Source of the DNA: Theobroma cacao | Taxonomy: Eukaryota; Streptophyta; Magnoliopsida; Malvales; Malvaceae | Assembly: GCF_000208745.1 (NCBI RefSeq) | Contig: NC_030853.1 | Location: 12,763,012-12,827,011, forward strand | DNA: 64,000 nt | Direction of reading: 5' to 3' | Part shown: piece by piece, positions 38,349 through 48,485 of the stretch | Position numbering within the stretch: position 1 is the first letter of the stretch | Layout: every line of letters begins with the position of its first letter | Notes under the pieces: model-generated | Told to the model about the DNA's origin: nothing | Databases searched by the model: none | The model's input: only the letters and a program-made list of their open reading frames with translations | Program-made: the position numbers and the translations under genes

Positions 38349-38476
38349 GACTCGGCTATGTGCGAGTAGGGAGTGCGCATAAGCCGAGGATGACCCGGTT
38401 ATGTGCGAGTAGGGAGTGCGCATAACCCGGTGATGACCCAGCCATGTGCGAGTAGGGAGTGCGCATGAGCTGGTGA
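38349..38476 (+). repeat. 43-bp hairpin tandem array, three units
   Basis: TGTGCGAGTAGGGAGTGCGCAT is repeated at a 43-bp step (38359, 38402, 38445). The flanking arms differ between units but stay complementary: CTCGGCTATG with CATAAGCCGAG, CCCGGTTATG with CATAACCCGG, CCAGCCATG with CATGAGCTGG. A GATGAT run and a (TA)n run follow (38532-38560). Confidence 0.85.
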
Positions 38477-38529
38477 TGATGATGATGAGCTGGTGATGAT
38501 GATAATGGGTTGGTGAGATGATGATGATG

Positions 38530-38531
<2 letters not shown>

Positions 38532-38560
<29 letters not shown>
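38532..38560. repeat. (TA)n microsatellite
   Basis: About 14-15 uninterrupted TA units, after a GATGAT-rich stretch in LTR I. A likely place of length variation. The ORFs on the minus strand through it are meaningless. Confidence 0.95.
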
Positions 38561-38566
<6 letters not shown>

Positions 38567-38738
38567 GTAAATATGTGTGATATAACAAATTGATGGACAA
38601 TGATTTATGGTTGTAATGTACATGAAAGTTGACACATTGTACTTTGAGAATTTTCATGAATTTTAGGTTGATTTTATTAGTTTAGCAGGATGGCTTTTTG
38701 TTGAGTGAGGAAAAATGTTTCTCTTGTTGCTCTGTTTT

Positions 38739-38772
38739 CACTGCAGCGAAATTCATGCTCGCTGTAGCGAAA
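38739..38772. repeat. Two CTGCAG-type palindromes in LTR I
   Basis: TTCACTGCAGCGAA and CTCGCTGTAGCGAA, 16 bp apart, in the same order and spacing as in K, B and C2. Confidence 0.8.
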
Positions 38773-39321
38773 AACTATCGGGTTTGGAGGGGTTTTAAAT
38801 AGGAATGAACTAAATTGCATTGTTTTGAAACAAGTGCTTCATGATTTTAAATTCTCCCTAATTGTTGCTTGTTCCCTTCCTTGTTCACTCACGAGTATTG
38901 TACTCACGTTTTATAAAAATTCATGTTTTCAGATCAGGTGACGGTTGGACCCTAAATCGAGGTGTCCCCGTAGTGCATCTCCTGGGTATGTGTCTGGCAT
39001 TGGATAGTAATCCTTTTTATTGTAAATGTCTCTACTAGAAGTCGTGGGTCCTTTTGTATTATGAATACAATCTAACATTGTGAATATGTGTATGCAATGT
39101 TAATTGCTAAATACATGACTGGTATAGTGCATGTATATTATTATCGGTAATGCCATTGTGTTTTGGCTATTTTCACAACCGGGAAAAGGTGTGTGCGTAT
39201 GCATGATATGATAAATTTGTTATGCAAAGGTAAATGGATAGGCTTCCTTGGGCTTAGTGAGCTATGCTCATTGAGTTCATGCGCCGGGTCATGGCCCTGG
39301 AAATTGGGTCGTGACAGATAG

Positions 39322-40011
39322 TGCTTGATGATGTTTAATAGTTGTGCTTGACAAAACTTGAAGAATGCTTATTTATGATTGCAAAATGATTAGGAGTGAT
39401 ACTTGACAACTAACCATACCTTGAATATGTCTAGGAACTACTTTGCAAATATGAGTATTTGATGCATCATTGAATATCTACCTAATTGCTCATCTATTAT
39501 AGGCTCGTGATCTCTCCTAACAAGTGGTCTTGTATAGACCTTATGATTTTGTGTTTTATAAAGGGGGAGTTTTTCAAAGATGGTATCATTAGCATTTGGT
39601 ATTTTCAACAATAAGTTGTGGTGAGAATTCAACAAATTGGTGTTCTTCATTATCAATAATATCTTTCTAACACCAAAAGTGCTTTAATATCTCTCACTTA
39701 TGCTTGAATGTTGAAATAAACAATTGATATCAAGTTTATTTTAACCATTGGTATCAAGCTTTAGGTAATTCTCTATTGACATCTAGTTTTAAATTACATC
39801 AAGCTTTATATGACTCTTTGTCACTTGAGCTTTAAATTGATCACATCTTTTTGGAATGAGTTTGAACTTTGCAAAATTAATTTGCTTGATATGCTTAAAA
39901 GTCTTTCAAAAATGAGGAGATCTTACTAGAGTTTTACCAATTGATAAATTGAGCTTTAAAATGATTCTATCCCTTAAAATTGACTTTGTGTTTATTTGCT
40001 TTCACAAAGAG
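39322..40011 (+). other. Element S interior, part 3
   Basis: Begins TGCTTGATGATG directly after the right TSD of LTR I. AT-rich, no gene; a 72-codon antisense ORF at 39438-39656 has no likeness I recognise. AAAGGGGGAG at 39560 is purine-rich but no LTR follows. Confidence 0.45.
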
Positions 40012-41682
40012 TGATAACTCTATTTTATAAAGTTATTTGCTCTTAATTTCTAATATATTTTGTCTAGGTTCTTGAGATTTAATATAAATATTAAGAGTTT
40101 TTGGCCATCTATTTTATTAAATTTAATCATATTGGGTTCAATTATGCTAAGTTATTTTATAATGTTTTATTTTAAGTTTAGTTATTATTTAAGTCAAGTT
40201 TTATGTTTTTGTAGGTGTGCTTTGAAAAGAGGGTTTATTTAGTGAAAGAGATGCATGTGAGGTGTAGACTTCGTCTGCACATATTTCGGTATTTGGAGCA
40301 TATCATTAATAATAAAATTCTAATTTGACGTGATTCTTAAACTAGTAGAAAGATAAAAGGCACAACTTTCATGTTTATCGCTTTGCTTAGTTTAGCCTTA
40401 GAAGATGGTCAAAAATCATATCGGAGTTGAAGCAATGTAGTAGAGTTCGAATGAGCAAGACAAAGCTTTGAGCACTGCGACACCCTAATTAGGAAGGATG
40501 CCTCTAGGTGTATATGAGCCTCAGTGCCATAGTGCCCAAGCACCTAGTGCCACGACACCTAACTAAAAACATGGAAAAATAATATATACTGCTTGGTACC
40601 GTGGTGCCTAAGCAAGGAAGGCCCCATTGCCCAATGAAGAAAAGAGACTTTGAGAGCTATTTGACTTCTAGTTGGCATTGGAATTGAGCCCTATTTAATT
40701 TGCAGTTGAGAAGCACAAAAAAACAACAATTAAGTTAGCATTTTCTGAAGAAAAATGAGCATTCAAGCTAACAAGGAAGATTGCAGATAAAAAACGTGAT
40801 AAATATTATAGTTCTTTCTTGTTATCTTTTTACTTTCTTGTTTAATTTTAATGTTTATCCCTTTTTAAATGATTTTTACATACATTATGTTGAACTAAAT
40901 TTTTTAGTCTAGAATCACAATTGAACCCAATGCGTAGTCTGAGGTTTTATTATTCTTTTTTACTTTTGATTATAGTGTTTGAGTTGTTTATTTCAATCTT
41001 GTTCTCAATGCTTCTAATTGACTAACCACCGATTAGATTGATTTGGAAACCTAAACGAAACTGAGAAAGGGAGTTTAGAGTAAACCTTGGATGAAATAGT
41101 ATATGTTTAATATCAATTACATAAGATGATTGATTTGATTCGTGTGTAGGTTAGACATACACTTACATGTCATATGTAGCCAAAATTAGAGTTTGATCTT
41201 AATGAGTCTTTCTTAATTTCAATTTACATAGACATATAGTAAACTGGTTAAGATAGATATTTTTATAAGAAACTCAATGAAAACTTATAAATAAATGAAA
41301 ACTCTATGTTAACAACTCAAGCTTATCTAGGAAGCAAAGATGGAATAAAAGAAATTCAGATGAAACGTTGAGAAGATATTATGGTTCTAGAACTTTTGAT
41401 TATTTGATTCTAGTTAAATTGTGAATCTTGCTTTTAGTTTTAATTTTGATTTTAGTTATTTAATTTTTTAGTAGTTTAAATTCAGTTATTTGGATAAGAT
41501 TAAGGTGTTTTAATTTTACTACTTAGCAAAGAGATTTAATTCAATTCTTTGTGGGATCGACACTCTACTTTTCACTATATTACTTTTTTATGATACATGC
41601 ACTTGCTTGATAAAATCAATAATAGGGTGATTTTATTTATACCTATCGATTGGTATATTAAGCCTTATATTGATCTTTAACA
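40012..41682 (+). repeat. F-type LTR (copy 2)
   Basis: Starts TGATAACTCTATTTTATAAAG and ends near CTTTAACA. 40016-41300 matches copy 1 at 10398-11640 in order. Near its end stands TTTGTGGGATCGACACTC (41549), typical of Gypsy solo LTRs. ATTGATATTGGAGCT follows at once, which could be a decayed tRNA-Met site, or S interior. No matching TSD was found, so the limits are approximate. Confidence 0.6.
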
Positions 41683-42244
41683 ATTGATATTGGAGCTGAA
41701 TATTAGTGATATTGTGCTTCATGTGCTTATTAAATATCATATGCTTACCTTTCTTGAACTTCATGAATATTATGTCCACATTTCGTTATAATTTATATAA
41801 GTATGTATGTATGTATGTATGTTTGTATGTGGTGTTCCTATTGATGATTCTCTTGATGAATTAATACTTGATCATGTTGATTGGCTATAATCCTTGTTGA
41901 CTTGGTTGAGGATATTGTGTGCATATATATGATGACTTGGTGACTTAATGCTTACATTTTCATGATCTTAATGATTATATTTTTGATGATTTCTTGAGTT
42001 TAAATTTTTAACACTCACACTTCTAAACCTTTTTGATATAACCAAAAAGGGAGAAAAGGTTTATCAACAAATTTGAAGTGCTCTTAAGATGAATGGATAT
42101 GCTGAGGGGGAGAATTTAAACTTAAAATCATTTCAAAACCCTTCTCACTTGAACTTAAACGTTTTTCAAAAAAGGCTTAGAGTTAGGGGAAGATTTCAAA
42201 TGCAAATTGTGCTCATAGTTTTGTCATATCAAAAAGGAGGAGAT
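41683..42244 (+). other. Element S interior, part 4, with GTAT microsatellite
   Basis: Contains (GTAT)n at 41801-41829, then 'GGGGGAGAATTTAAACTT' and at 42223 'TCATATCAAAAAGGAGGAGAT', the purine tract before the 3' LTR. No coding frame. Confidence 0.55.
42231..42244 (+). other. Polypurine tract of element S
   Basis: AAAAAGGAGGAGAT directly before TGTTAAC. The context TTTTGTCATATCAAAAAGG is the classic 3' boundary of plant Copia elements. Confidence 0.75.
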
Positions 42245-43084
42245 TGTTAACTTTAAAATGATTCTAGGTTTGATGATGAAAAAATAATTCAAATTTGCAT
42301 TAATTAAGTGATCCTTGATATGATCTTGAAAGGATTCAACTTTAGTACTCTTGTTCTTACATGATGACAAGCTTGTTTTAGTTGTGTGAATTCTTGAAGT
42401 CATTGAATTTTCACTTGCTTAACAATTGTCTACAAGCTTGAATGACTTAGTTGTATGACTGTTAAACTTACTTGAAAGAGTTTTATTTATGATCCTTCTA
42501 ACATTCATTCTTGAGATGTTGAAGTTGAAAGATAGGTTCACAAGTGATGGAGCTTATCTCAAAGCATTTAGAGATCACCAATCTACACAACACTAAGTTT
42601 ATCTCAAGTTAAGAAGTTCATTCTTAACTCAATACTTTATCACAAGGAAGATAGAGCTGAAGTTAAGTTTCCAATGTGACAAGGAATCTTGAGGAAACAA
42701 AGTTACAATTGATCCTAGAGCAAGGCAAGTCGATCCTATGGTAGAATGGTTGAGAAATCATGAAGACATGAATGCATAATTGACCCCATAAATTTCATAA
42801 TCGACCCTGTGGCAAATTGGATAAAAAATCGTGAAGAATAGAAGCCATAGTCAACCTTGAAAAAGTGTAGTTGACCTTGAGATAGACCACATGCAAAATC
42901 AAGGGTTTATGAAGACATAGTTGACCCTTAAGCCTTTATAGTCAACTCTACAATGCCAAACTTCAAAATCACAAGCTTCTGAAAATGGATCAAGTAGAAA
43001 ACTTCAAGAATCGAGCATAAAAGTCCTAATCCAAGATTTCGAAGAACCATAGTTGACCCTAGGAGTTTGGTAGTCTATCCTAAA
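42245..43084 (+). repeat. Element S 3' LTR, first 840 bp
   Basis: Starts TGTTAACTTTAAAATGATTC. From 42725 it carries dispersed 'tagttgaccct' words in both directions of reading (ATAATTGACCCC, ATAGTTGACCC, TAGTCAACTC), a theme known from Sirevirus-like LTRs. It is cut at 43085 by the reverse D LTR. Confidence 0.7.
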
Positions 43085-44393
43085 TGTCACAACCCAAACT
43101 TGAGGGTCTGTGACTGATGCACGAGCCAAGCAAGCAAAGCCCACGAGACTTGACTAAGCCTCAGAGTTCAAACCACACAACACATATTCAAGATAATTTA
43201 TGTTCAAATTTTTGCAATAAAATTCAAATATATTACATCATCCTTGGCTCATAATCCACACAAACATTCATAAGGCCATACATTGGCCTTTAAATTGGGT
43301 TCATACATAACAACCCTCGTACAATTCAAATGGCACATTGTGCCCAACATATTTTACAAATGAACCAAAACTAGGAAGGTAGAAGGCCCAAACAAACTCA
43401 ATGGAGTGACATGTTGGGAGGAAGACCTACCAGATGCCAATTATGTGTTCGTCCAATCGACGACACTTGCCACATAACCCCATAACTTCTCTTATCTGTA
43501 CATGGTACAACAGAGGGGTGAGTCATCTAATTCTTAGTGGGGGGATGCTATCACAACATAATATTTTACATATAAAATATATTTAAGCCTATCTAGCCAT
43601 AAAACTTTCATATTCAAACATCTCAAATTCAAAGGTGAGAGGATCATCTTAATATCCTACATGCAAAACTCATCATATCAAGTCCTGTCGGATCACATCT
43701 CAAAAACATATTATATCCTAAAATTCCCAAATTTTATGTCTTCACAGCAAATTATATTGATTCAAGGCTTATCTTTAAAGCTGTTATCATTAAACTGGGC
43801 CTCATAGGCACATTTTAGTTGTCGAGAACAACCTTAAATCTCATTTACATATAATTTGCTTATCTCAAAGCTTTTCATCAAATCTCATTCACAGTGGTTG
43901 CTACATATACATATTTCAAATTAGATCATGCCATCGTCGATGCATGTTATCATGGTCAAACAAAATCAAATGAGTGGTCTTGCCCTGGACATCATCAAAT
44001 CATGATTGGTGGCTAACTGGTGGGGAAACAAATTATGTGCAGGGCAAAGTTGTTGGTTGGAGAAACAGATCACATGCATGCCAAAGCAGTGGACGAAGAA
44101 CAGATCACGCATGTGCCAAAGCAATGGGTGGAGAACAGATCACGCACAACGTCGGAATAGCTGGCAGAGAATAATATCATCGACCGGAGTAATCTCCCGA
44201 TGTTGGCATCACTTGAAGTAATTTCAACAAATGGCATCAAAGCACTATAGGCAGGAATCACAGGCAAGATTAGTGTCACCGTCCCTGTTTACCACCCTCC
44301 CTGTAGGGATGTACATAGTAATAGGGTGTGGGATTCCACTCCACCTCAAGTTAAATGAATGTTCAGAATTCATTTTTTGGATGGGACACTTAT
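43085..44393 (-). repeat. D-type LTR, reverse, 3' part, cut by element C
   Basis: Starts TGTCACAACCCAAAC and matches the complement of 8144-9458. It goes a little further toward the LTR start (44300-44393) than the first copy. It is interrupted at 44394 by element C (putative TSD CTTAT, 44389-44393). The rest would lie beyond the window. No second TSD can be checked. Confidence 0.7.
44055..44160. repeat. 35-bp tandem repeat, three units, in D LTR
   Basis: ACAGATCAC recurs at an exact 35-bp step (44065, 44100, 44135), with CATGC(C)AAAGCA(A/G)TGG between. Degenerate related units are in the other D copy (8340-8440, reverse). The 66-71 codon ORFs here only read the repeat. Confidence 0.75.
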
Positions 44394-46830
44394 TATAATA
44401 CCTCATAAACCCGTATAGTAGTCAACATAAGCATATTGATAATTGACATAAATTTAAGAGTCAAAGAACGGTGACGGGTGAAAGAAATATTCTAGAGTAA
44501 AATAATCTGCATGCGAGAGAATAATAATTAAATAATAATATTTTTATTGAGGAGGAATTAGCGAGATAAAAAGTGATTTGGAAGTGAATCGGGGCATAAT
44601 AAGGTATTTTGGGTGCCAAGAAGACAAGTGAAAAATTTTGGAATAAAATAATATTAAAATATTAATATTTTATTCGATGTTGAAATTAGTCATGAAGGGG
44701 GAGTATATGGTCAGCCTAAGTGGGGGAGAAGAAGAACAAGGGGATTTCGGAGAAAAATGACGTTAGTGGGGCCCACTTGTCTTTATAAAGTAAAGTTAGT
44801 TCGGGTAAGTATATATTTAAATGTTATGGTGATACCGTGTTGAAGTGAAAACTTGATATTTTATTAATACAAGTGTTAAGGAAGAAAAATGGAAAGAAGT
44901 TGGAATTAAAAGATTGTGGGAGGACTTAATTAAAAAGGGTAAAAACCTTAGAGGGCAAAATAGTAATTTTACCATTAGCTTGGCCAAAGCTTCCAAAGGA
45001 AGCTTTGACTCTTATCTTCTTCTTCCATGACCGGTTCTTATGTTCACCAAAAGGCAATTTCTTCTTCTTTTTCATGCTCCCACGCCATTTCCTCTCTCCA
45101 CCATGAAAAATCAATTTTCTTTCATTTTCTTTTCCTCGTTTTCTTTTCCTTTTCTTTCTTTTCTTACTTCTTCCTTCTCCTAACTTCTTGGGCACCAAAA
45201 TCCACAACTTTTAACCCTAATTTTCAGCACAACCAAACCCTAATAGAGAGAAAAAAAATCTCCCTTTCTTTCCTTCATTTTTAAAGCCAAAATGTATGTA
45301 TTTTCAACTCTTGAATTTTAGAATTTATGGGTTATATTTTCAGATTTTATTTCCTAATCTTTTCAAATTATTTTTCTTGAAAATATTTGGTTTTTTTTTT
45401 TATCTTTATGCCTCCAATCTCACCAAGGTAAAAAGCCTTTAAATTGGAATAGTTGATATGATGGGTTTGAGAATTAGACTAGAATTCTAGGTTAAAAATT
45501 AGGCTAGAATGTAGTTTATTAAGAGTATGCTTATTAGAATTATTAAGTTTAAATTTATGATATATTTAAAGCTATTATTGTTTATTGGCAATTATAGGTT
45601 TTAATGGTATTTCGGGACTACTTGGATTAAGATCTTGTGGGTGTTAGTCTTGTTAGGTGGCATTACTAAGGTAAGTGAACTTGCTTTAAATTATTTTTGG
45701 GAAATACATATATGTTGAGATGAAGCACTTAAATGATTATATTTGATATTTTTTTCTCTAAATCATGCCTGGGAACAAGCCCTTGATGAAACGTTTTATG
45801 TTGTAAAATCTGTAATGTGATGAACCCATGTGTTCCTAAATTCTGATGATATATATGTTATGTTTTGAATGATAATATTGTGTGATAATTGTAACCGCGT
45901 GTGTGCGGTGTGGGAGTGCACATGCTAGTGATGACGGGTGATTCCAGCTATGTGCGATGTGGGAGTGCACATGAGCTGATGAGCCAGTGGTTGTATACAT
46001 GTTTACACATACCACAAAAATGTTAGAGAAAATATTATGTGATTGCAATGAATGTTGAATGTTAAAATTGTTAATTGCTTCCAAATTGATTTTCAATGCA
46101 AAGAGAAACTCTTTATCTTGCCTATATTACTTGGATATTTGCTATAGTTTTCACTCTTTTCAATTTCATTGTTGATCATAGATCCTTCACTCTAAGGGAT
46201 TAAATAACCAAAGGTTGAATTAAGGGGCTTTACAAGAAATGAAGCTAAATTGCATTGACTTTTGAAAGTTGAATTTCCTAAGTGTTTTAAAACGAGTGCA
46301 TCATGTTTTCAAAAACCTTTCGTATCGTTTGTTGTTCCTTTCCTATGTTCACTCACTGGGTTTATACTCATTCTTTTAAACTTCATGTTTTAGTTTACAG
46401 GTTCGAAGGTAGTTGGATCCTAGGTAAAGGTGCTTCCTCCTGTTCATCGTACGGTAGGTTTACCAAAACACTCCATGATAGTATCCATGCTAGAGTCACT
46501 CCACTGATAGTTAAGGTCTTTTAGTATGTGTATACAGTAGTTTAAATGTAATTCATGAGATTTGTTGTAAATACTGTATGATTGGTTTGAATGATAATGT
46601 CACCATAGGTTGGCAATTGGTAATATCATTTTGTGAATGGTATTTGTTTGGTTGTCATGATTTATTCTCGAAAAGCAATTATTTTTGAAACAATACATTA
46701 AGAACCTTAGAGGCAGATGAGGGACATGTGGTCTAGTAAACAAGTTTTCATAGAAAAGCTTGCTTAGGCCCAGTGGGCCACACTTATTGGGTCCATGTGC
46801 CAATCATAGCCCAAGATTTGGGCTGTGACA
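44394..46830 (+). repeat. Element C 5' LTR (2437 bp)
   Basis: Starts TATAATACCTCATA, where TGTAATACCCCATA is the family form seen in sister copies (G to A in the second base), and ends GATTTGGGCTGTGACA. It includes an AT-rich U3 with the AATATTAAAATATTAATATT block (44646), a TATA region at 44773 (CTTTATAAAG), pyrimidine-rich leader (45010-45270), two hairpin-array units (45893-45985) and the 'TCACTCACTGGG' core (46350). It has no CTGCAG palindromes, unlike B, K and C2. Confidence 0.8.
45893..45985 (+). repeat. Hairpin tandem array in element C LTR, two units
   Basis: GTGTGCGGTGTGGGAGTGCACATG and CAGCTATGTGCGATGTGGGAG, the latter with right arm GCACATGAGCTG. Stem CAGCT-ATGTGC/GCACATGAGCTG has a single bulge. 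Confidence 0.75.
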
Positions 46831-46834
46831 ATGT

Positions 46835-46847
46835 TAGTATTAGAGCT
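46835..46847 (+). other. Decayed tRNA-Met primer binding site of element C
   Basis: TAGTATTAGAGCT, two bases off TGGTATCAGAGCT, 4 bp after the LTR end. Confidence 0.65.
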
Positions 46848-47421
46848 CTAGGTCTAGTTGAATTCTAGGGGTTCTTGTGTTTATTAGTAGAGTTGTGGGA
46901 GTCTGTGTAGAGTCTCATCCTTGGATTGTGGGTGCGCAACGCAAGCTAAGGACAGGAGGCTACATAGGCCTCTAATTCATTAGAAACAAACCTATTCCTA
47001 TGATGTATAAATGGCTAAGTAATTAATTGTGAGACCTCGACCTTCACAGACATGTAACGAAGGTAGACCCTATGATGTGGAGCAGGGGTAGTTTGGTCAT
47101 TTTTCTTGCGAGCTCCTAGAAGTGGGTTTTCTAATATTATTAAGGCTTAAGTAGGCCTAAGGCATAAATGAATGATGAAAATAAGGATAAAATAACAAAG
47201 GAAATAGAAATAATGATGATTTCCAAGGTAGGGGCAAAATGATCATTTTTCATCTCGGGTCAAAATTTTTAAGTTTCATGAACCTGAGTATTTCTAAACT
47301 ATTATGGACTTGGTTTCAATGTCAAAAGAGTAAAATAGATTGCATAAAGGATTGGAGGAAGACAAAGCCAACTTGTTAAGGGCATTTTCATAATTTAAGT
47401 GAAGTTTGGATAAGTTTTGGC

Positions 47422-47429
47422 TATAAATA
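47422..47429 (+). promoter_or_regulatory. TATA box of element B LTR
   Basis: TATAAATA followed by TCTCATTTCTC. The 3' LTR has TATAAACA at 55808. A short leader with repeated TCTAGCAGTTT words follows. Confidence 0.6.
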
Positions 47430-47750
47430 TCTCATTTCTCTAGCAGTTTCCTCATTTTTCTAGCAGTTTTTTGTTCTTCTTCCTCCCATCTCACGTTTCT
47501 TCATCTTCCATGGAAGCCTCCCTTAAAGCTTCCATGCTCTCTCTCTTTTGCTTCAATTTTCATGCTTTCGAGCACTTTTTCATATAACCTTTTATGCTCT
47601 TTCACTCTCCCACCTTAAAATCCTCGAAAGTGGCAAACATCAAAGTTGTAGCCTTGTCTCTTATCTTTCTAATGGTCTAAAAATCATGTCAATTGGACTT
47701 TTGTAGTATGAGATATGCTTGAAAAACCAAAACATATGCAAACCAAGAAT

Positions 47751-47772
47751 GTTTCTCGCTGCAGCGAGAAAC
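47751..47772. repeat. Perfect 22-bp palindrome
   Basis: Core TTTCTCGCTGCAGCGAGAAA (47752-47771), plus a matching G and C outside. The 3' LTR copy (57164-57185) has TTTCTCACTACAGTGAGAAA: the CG in both arms has changed to CA and TG, so the arms still pair, and CTGCAG became CTACAG. Confidence 0.95.
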
Positions 47773-48472
47773 TTGTTGTCATGCTTGCTACCTTGCTTGA
47801 TTTTGACATATTTTTCACCCATTTAACTTCATGGATTGATCATGGGTTTTTGCAACACTATAAGGTTATTAATCAAAGTTTGAAATGAGGGGTTTTTAGT
47901 AAGAAATTAAATAATTGCATTGTTTTTTAAACAAGTGCATCATGATTTCCAAGTTCTCCTTATCAATTGCTTGTTCCCTTCTTATATTCATTCATTAAGT
48001 TTTATACTCACATTTTTAAACTTCATGTTTTCAGATTTAGAGGTAGTTGGGACCTAGATTGAGTGTCCACATATGCTCACCTTCTTGGTAGATACTATGG
48101 CATCTCAGTAGCAGTACTTTCACTTAAAGTCACTCCGCTGACGATTGAGAGTCTTTTGCCTATGTATCCGTATATGTAATGTATACTACTAAGAGTCATG
48201 TTATAAATGAAGTATGTATATGTTGGATTGATGATGATGCCCTTATGAGACGACAATAAATGACAGTACTTTGAGATAATACAAATATGAATATTCGGTT
48301 GGTATAAAATATTATTGAAACATTCATCATTGAGAATTACAACATATGGTTTTAAAGATGATAGATGGAATAAGGAACAGGATCTCATAAAAAGGCTTGC
48401 TTCGGCCTAGTGGGCTATGCCCACTAAGCCCATGCGCTGGTCATAGCTCGAAATTTAGGCTGTGATAAAAAG

Positions 48473-48485
48473 TGGTATCAGAGCT
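48473..48485 (+). other. tRNA-Met primer binding site of element B
   Basis: TGGTATCAGAGCT, a perfect match to the complement of the tRNA-Met 3' end, 5 bp after the LTR. Confidence 0.95.

Larger units (their letters stand above)
36542..39316 (+). mobile_element. Solo LTR I, forward (TSD GATAG), A-type start and B-type end
   Basis: Starts TGTGAGACCCTGTCAAGCTCG and ends GAAATTGGGTCGTGACA, 2775 bp, flanked by GATAG (36537-36541, 39317-39321). 36560-38100 follows family A (gacggtattgtaccgag.., the TAAGTTAAATCGAGCC block, 'GGTGGTGAGACGTCCGG'). From about 38220 it follows B/K: 'GGGAACAAGC', hairpin array, palindromes and the terminal AGTGAGC/GCTCATT hairpin. The switch lies at about 38.15-38.22 kb. 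A second mosaic LTR with an intact TSD. The 134-codon antisense ORF at 36715-37119 is made of decayed LTR repeats. Confidence 0.9.
24274..43084 (+). mobile_element. Element S: Copia-like, non-coding interior, heavily nested
   Basis: Runs from the PBS to the 3' LTR. Interior pieces are 24289-25779, 35624-36541, 39322-40011 and about 41683-42244, joined across TSD-flanked insertions. All pieces share an AT-rich style with many TTGATGA, CTTGATTG and TGCTTGA words and no long ORF or Pol motif. The end is marked by a purine tract after 'TTTTGTCATATCAAAAAGG' and an LTR starting TGTTAACTTTAAAATG, as in the Sirevirus/Tork-like Copia layout (family knowledge). I place it in Copia with moderate confidence only. 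Confidence 0.6.
47028..48467 (+). repeat. Element B 5' LTR with 1025-bp internal deletion
   Basis: Starts TGTGAGACCTCGACC and ends TTAGGCTGTGATA. At AAAGT (47627-47631) it passes directly from the equivalent of 56014 to that of 57039 in the 3' LTR; both edges there carry AAAGT, as in a microhomology deletion. The lost part held the hairpin array and most palindromes. One perfect 22-bp palindrome remains at 47751-47772. TATA box at 47422 (TATAAATA). Confidence 0.9.

Noticed and set aside
38277..38657. 126-codon antisense ORF with Tyr/Ile run
   Set aside because: It reads through the (TA)n microsatellite and the hairpin array.
44394..46830. TSD for the D LTR at 43085
   Set aside because: The left flank CTAAA has no partner near 44388. 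The D LTR seems to be cut by element C, so its far end is outside the window.
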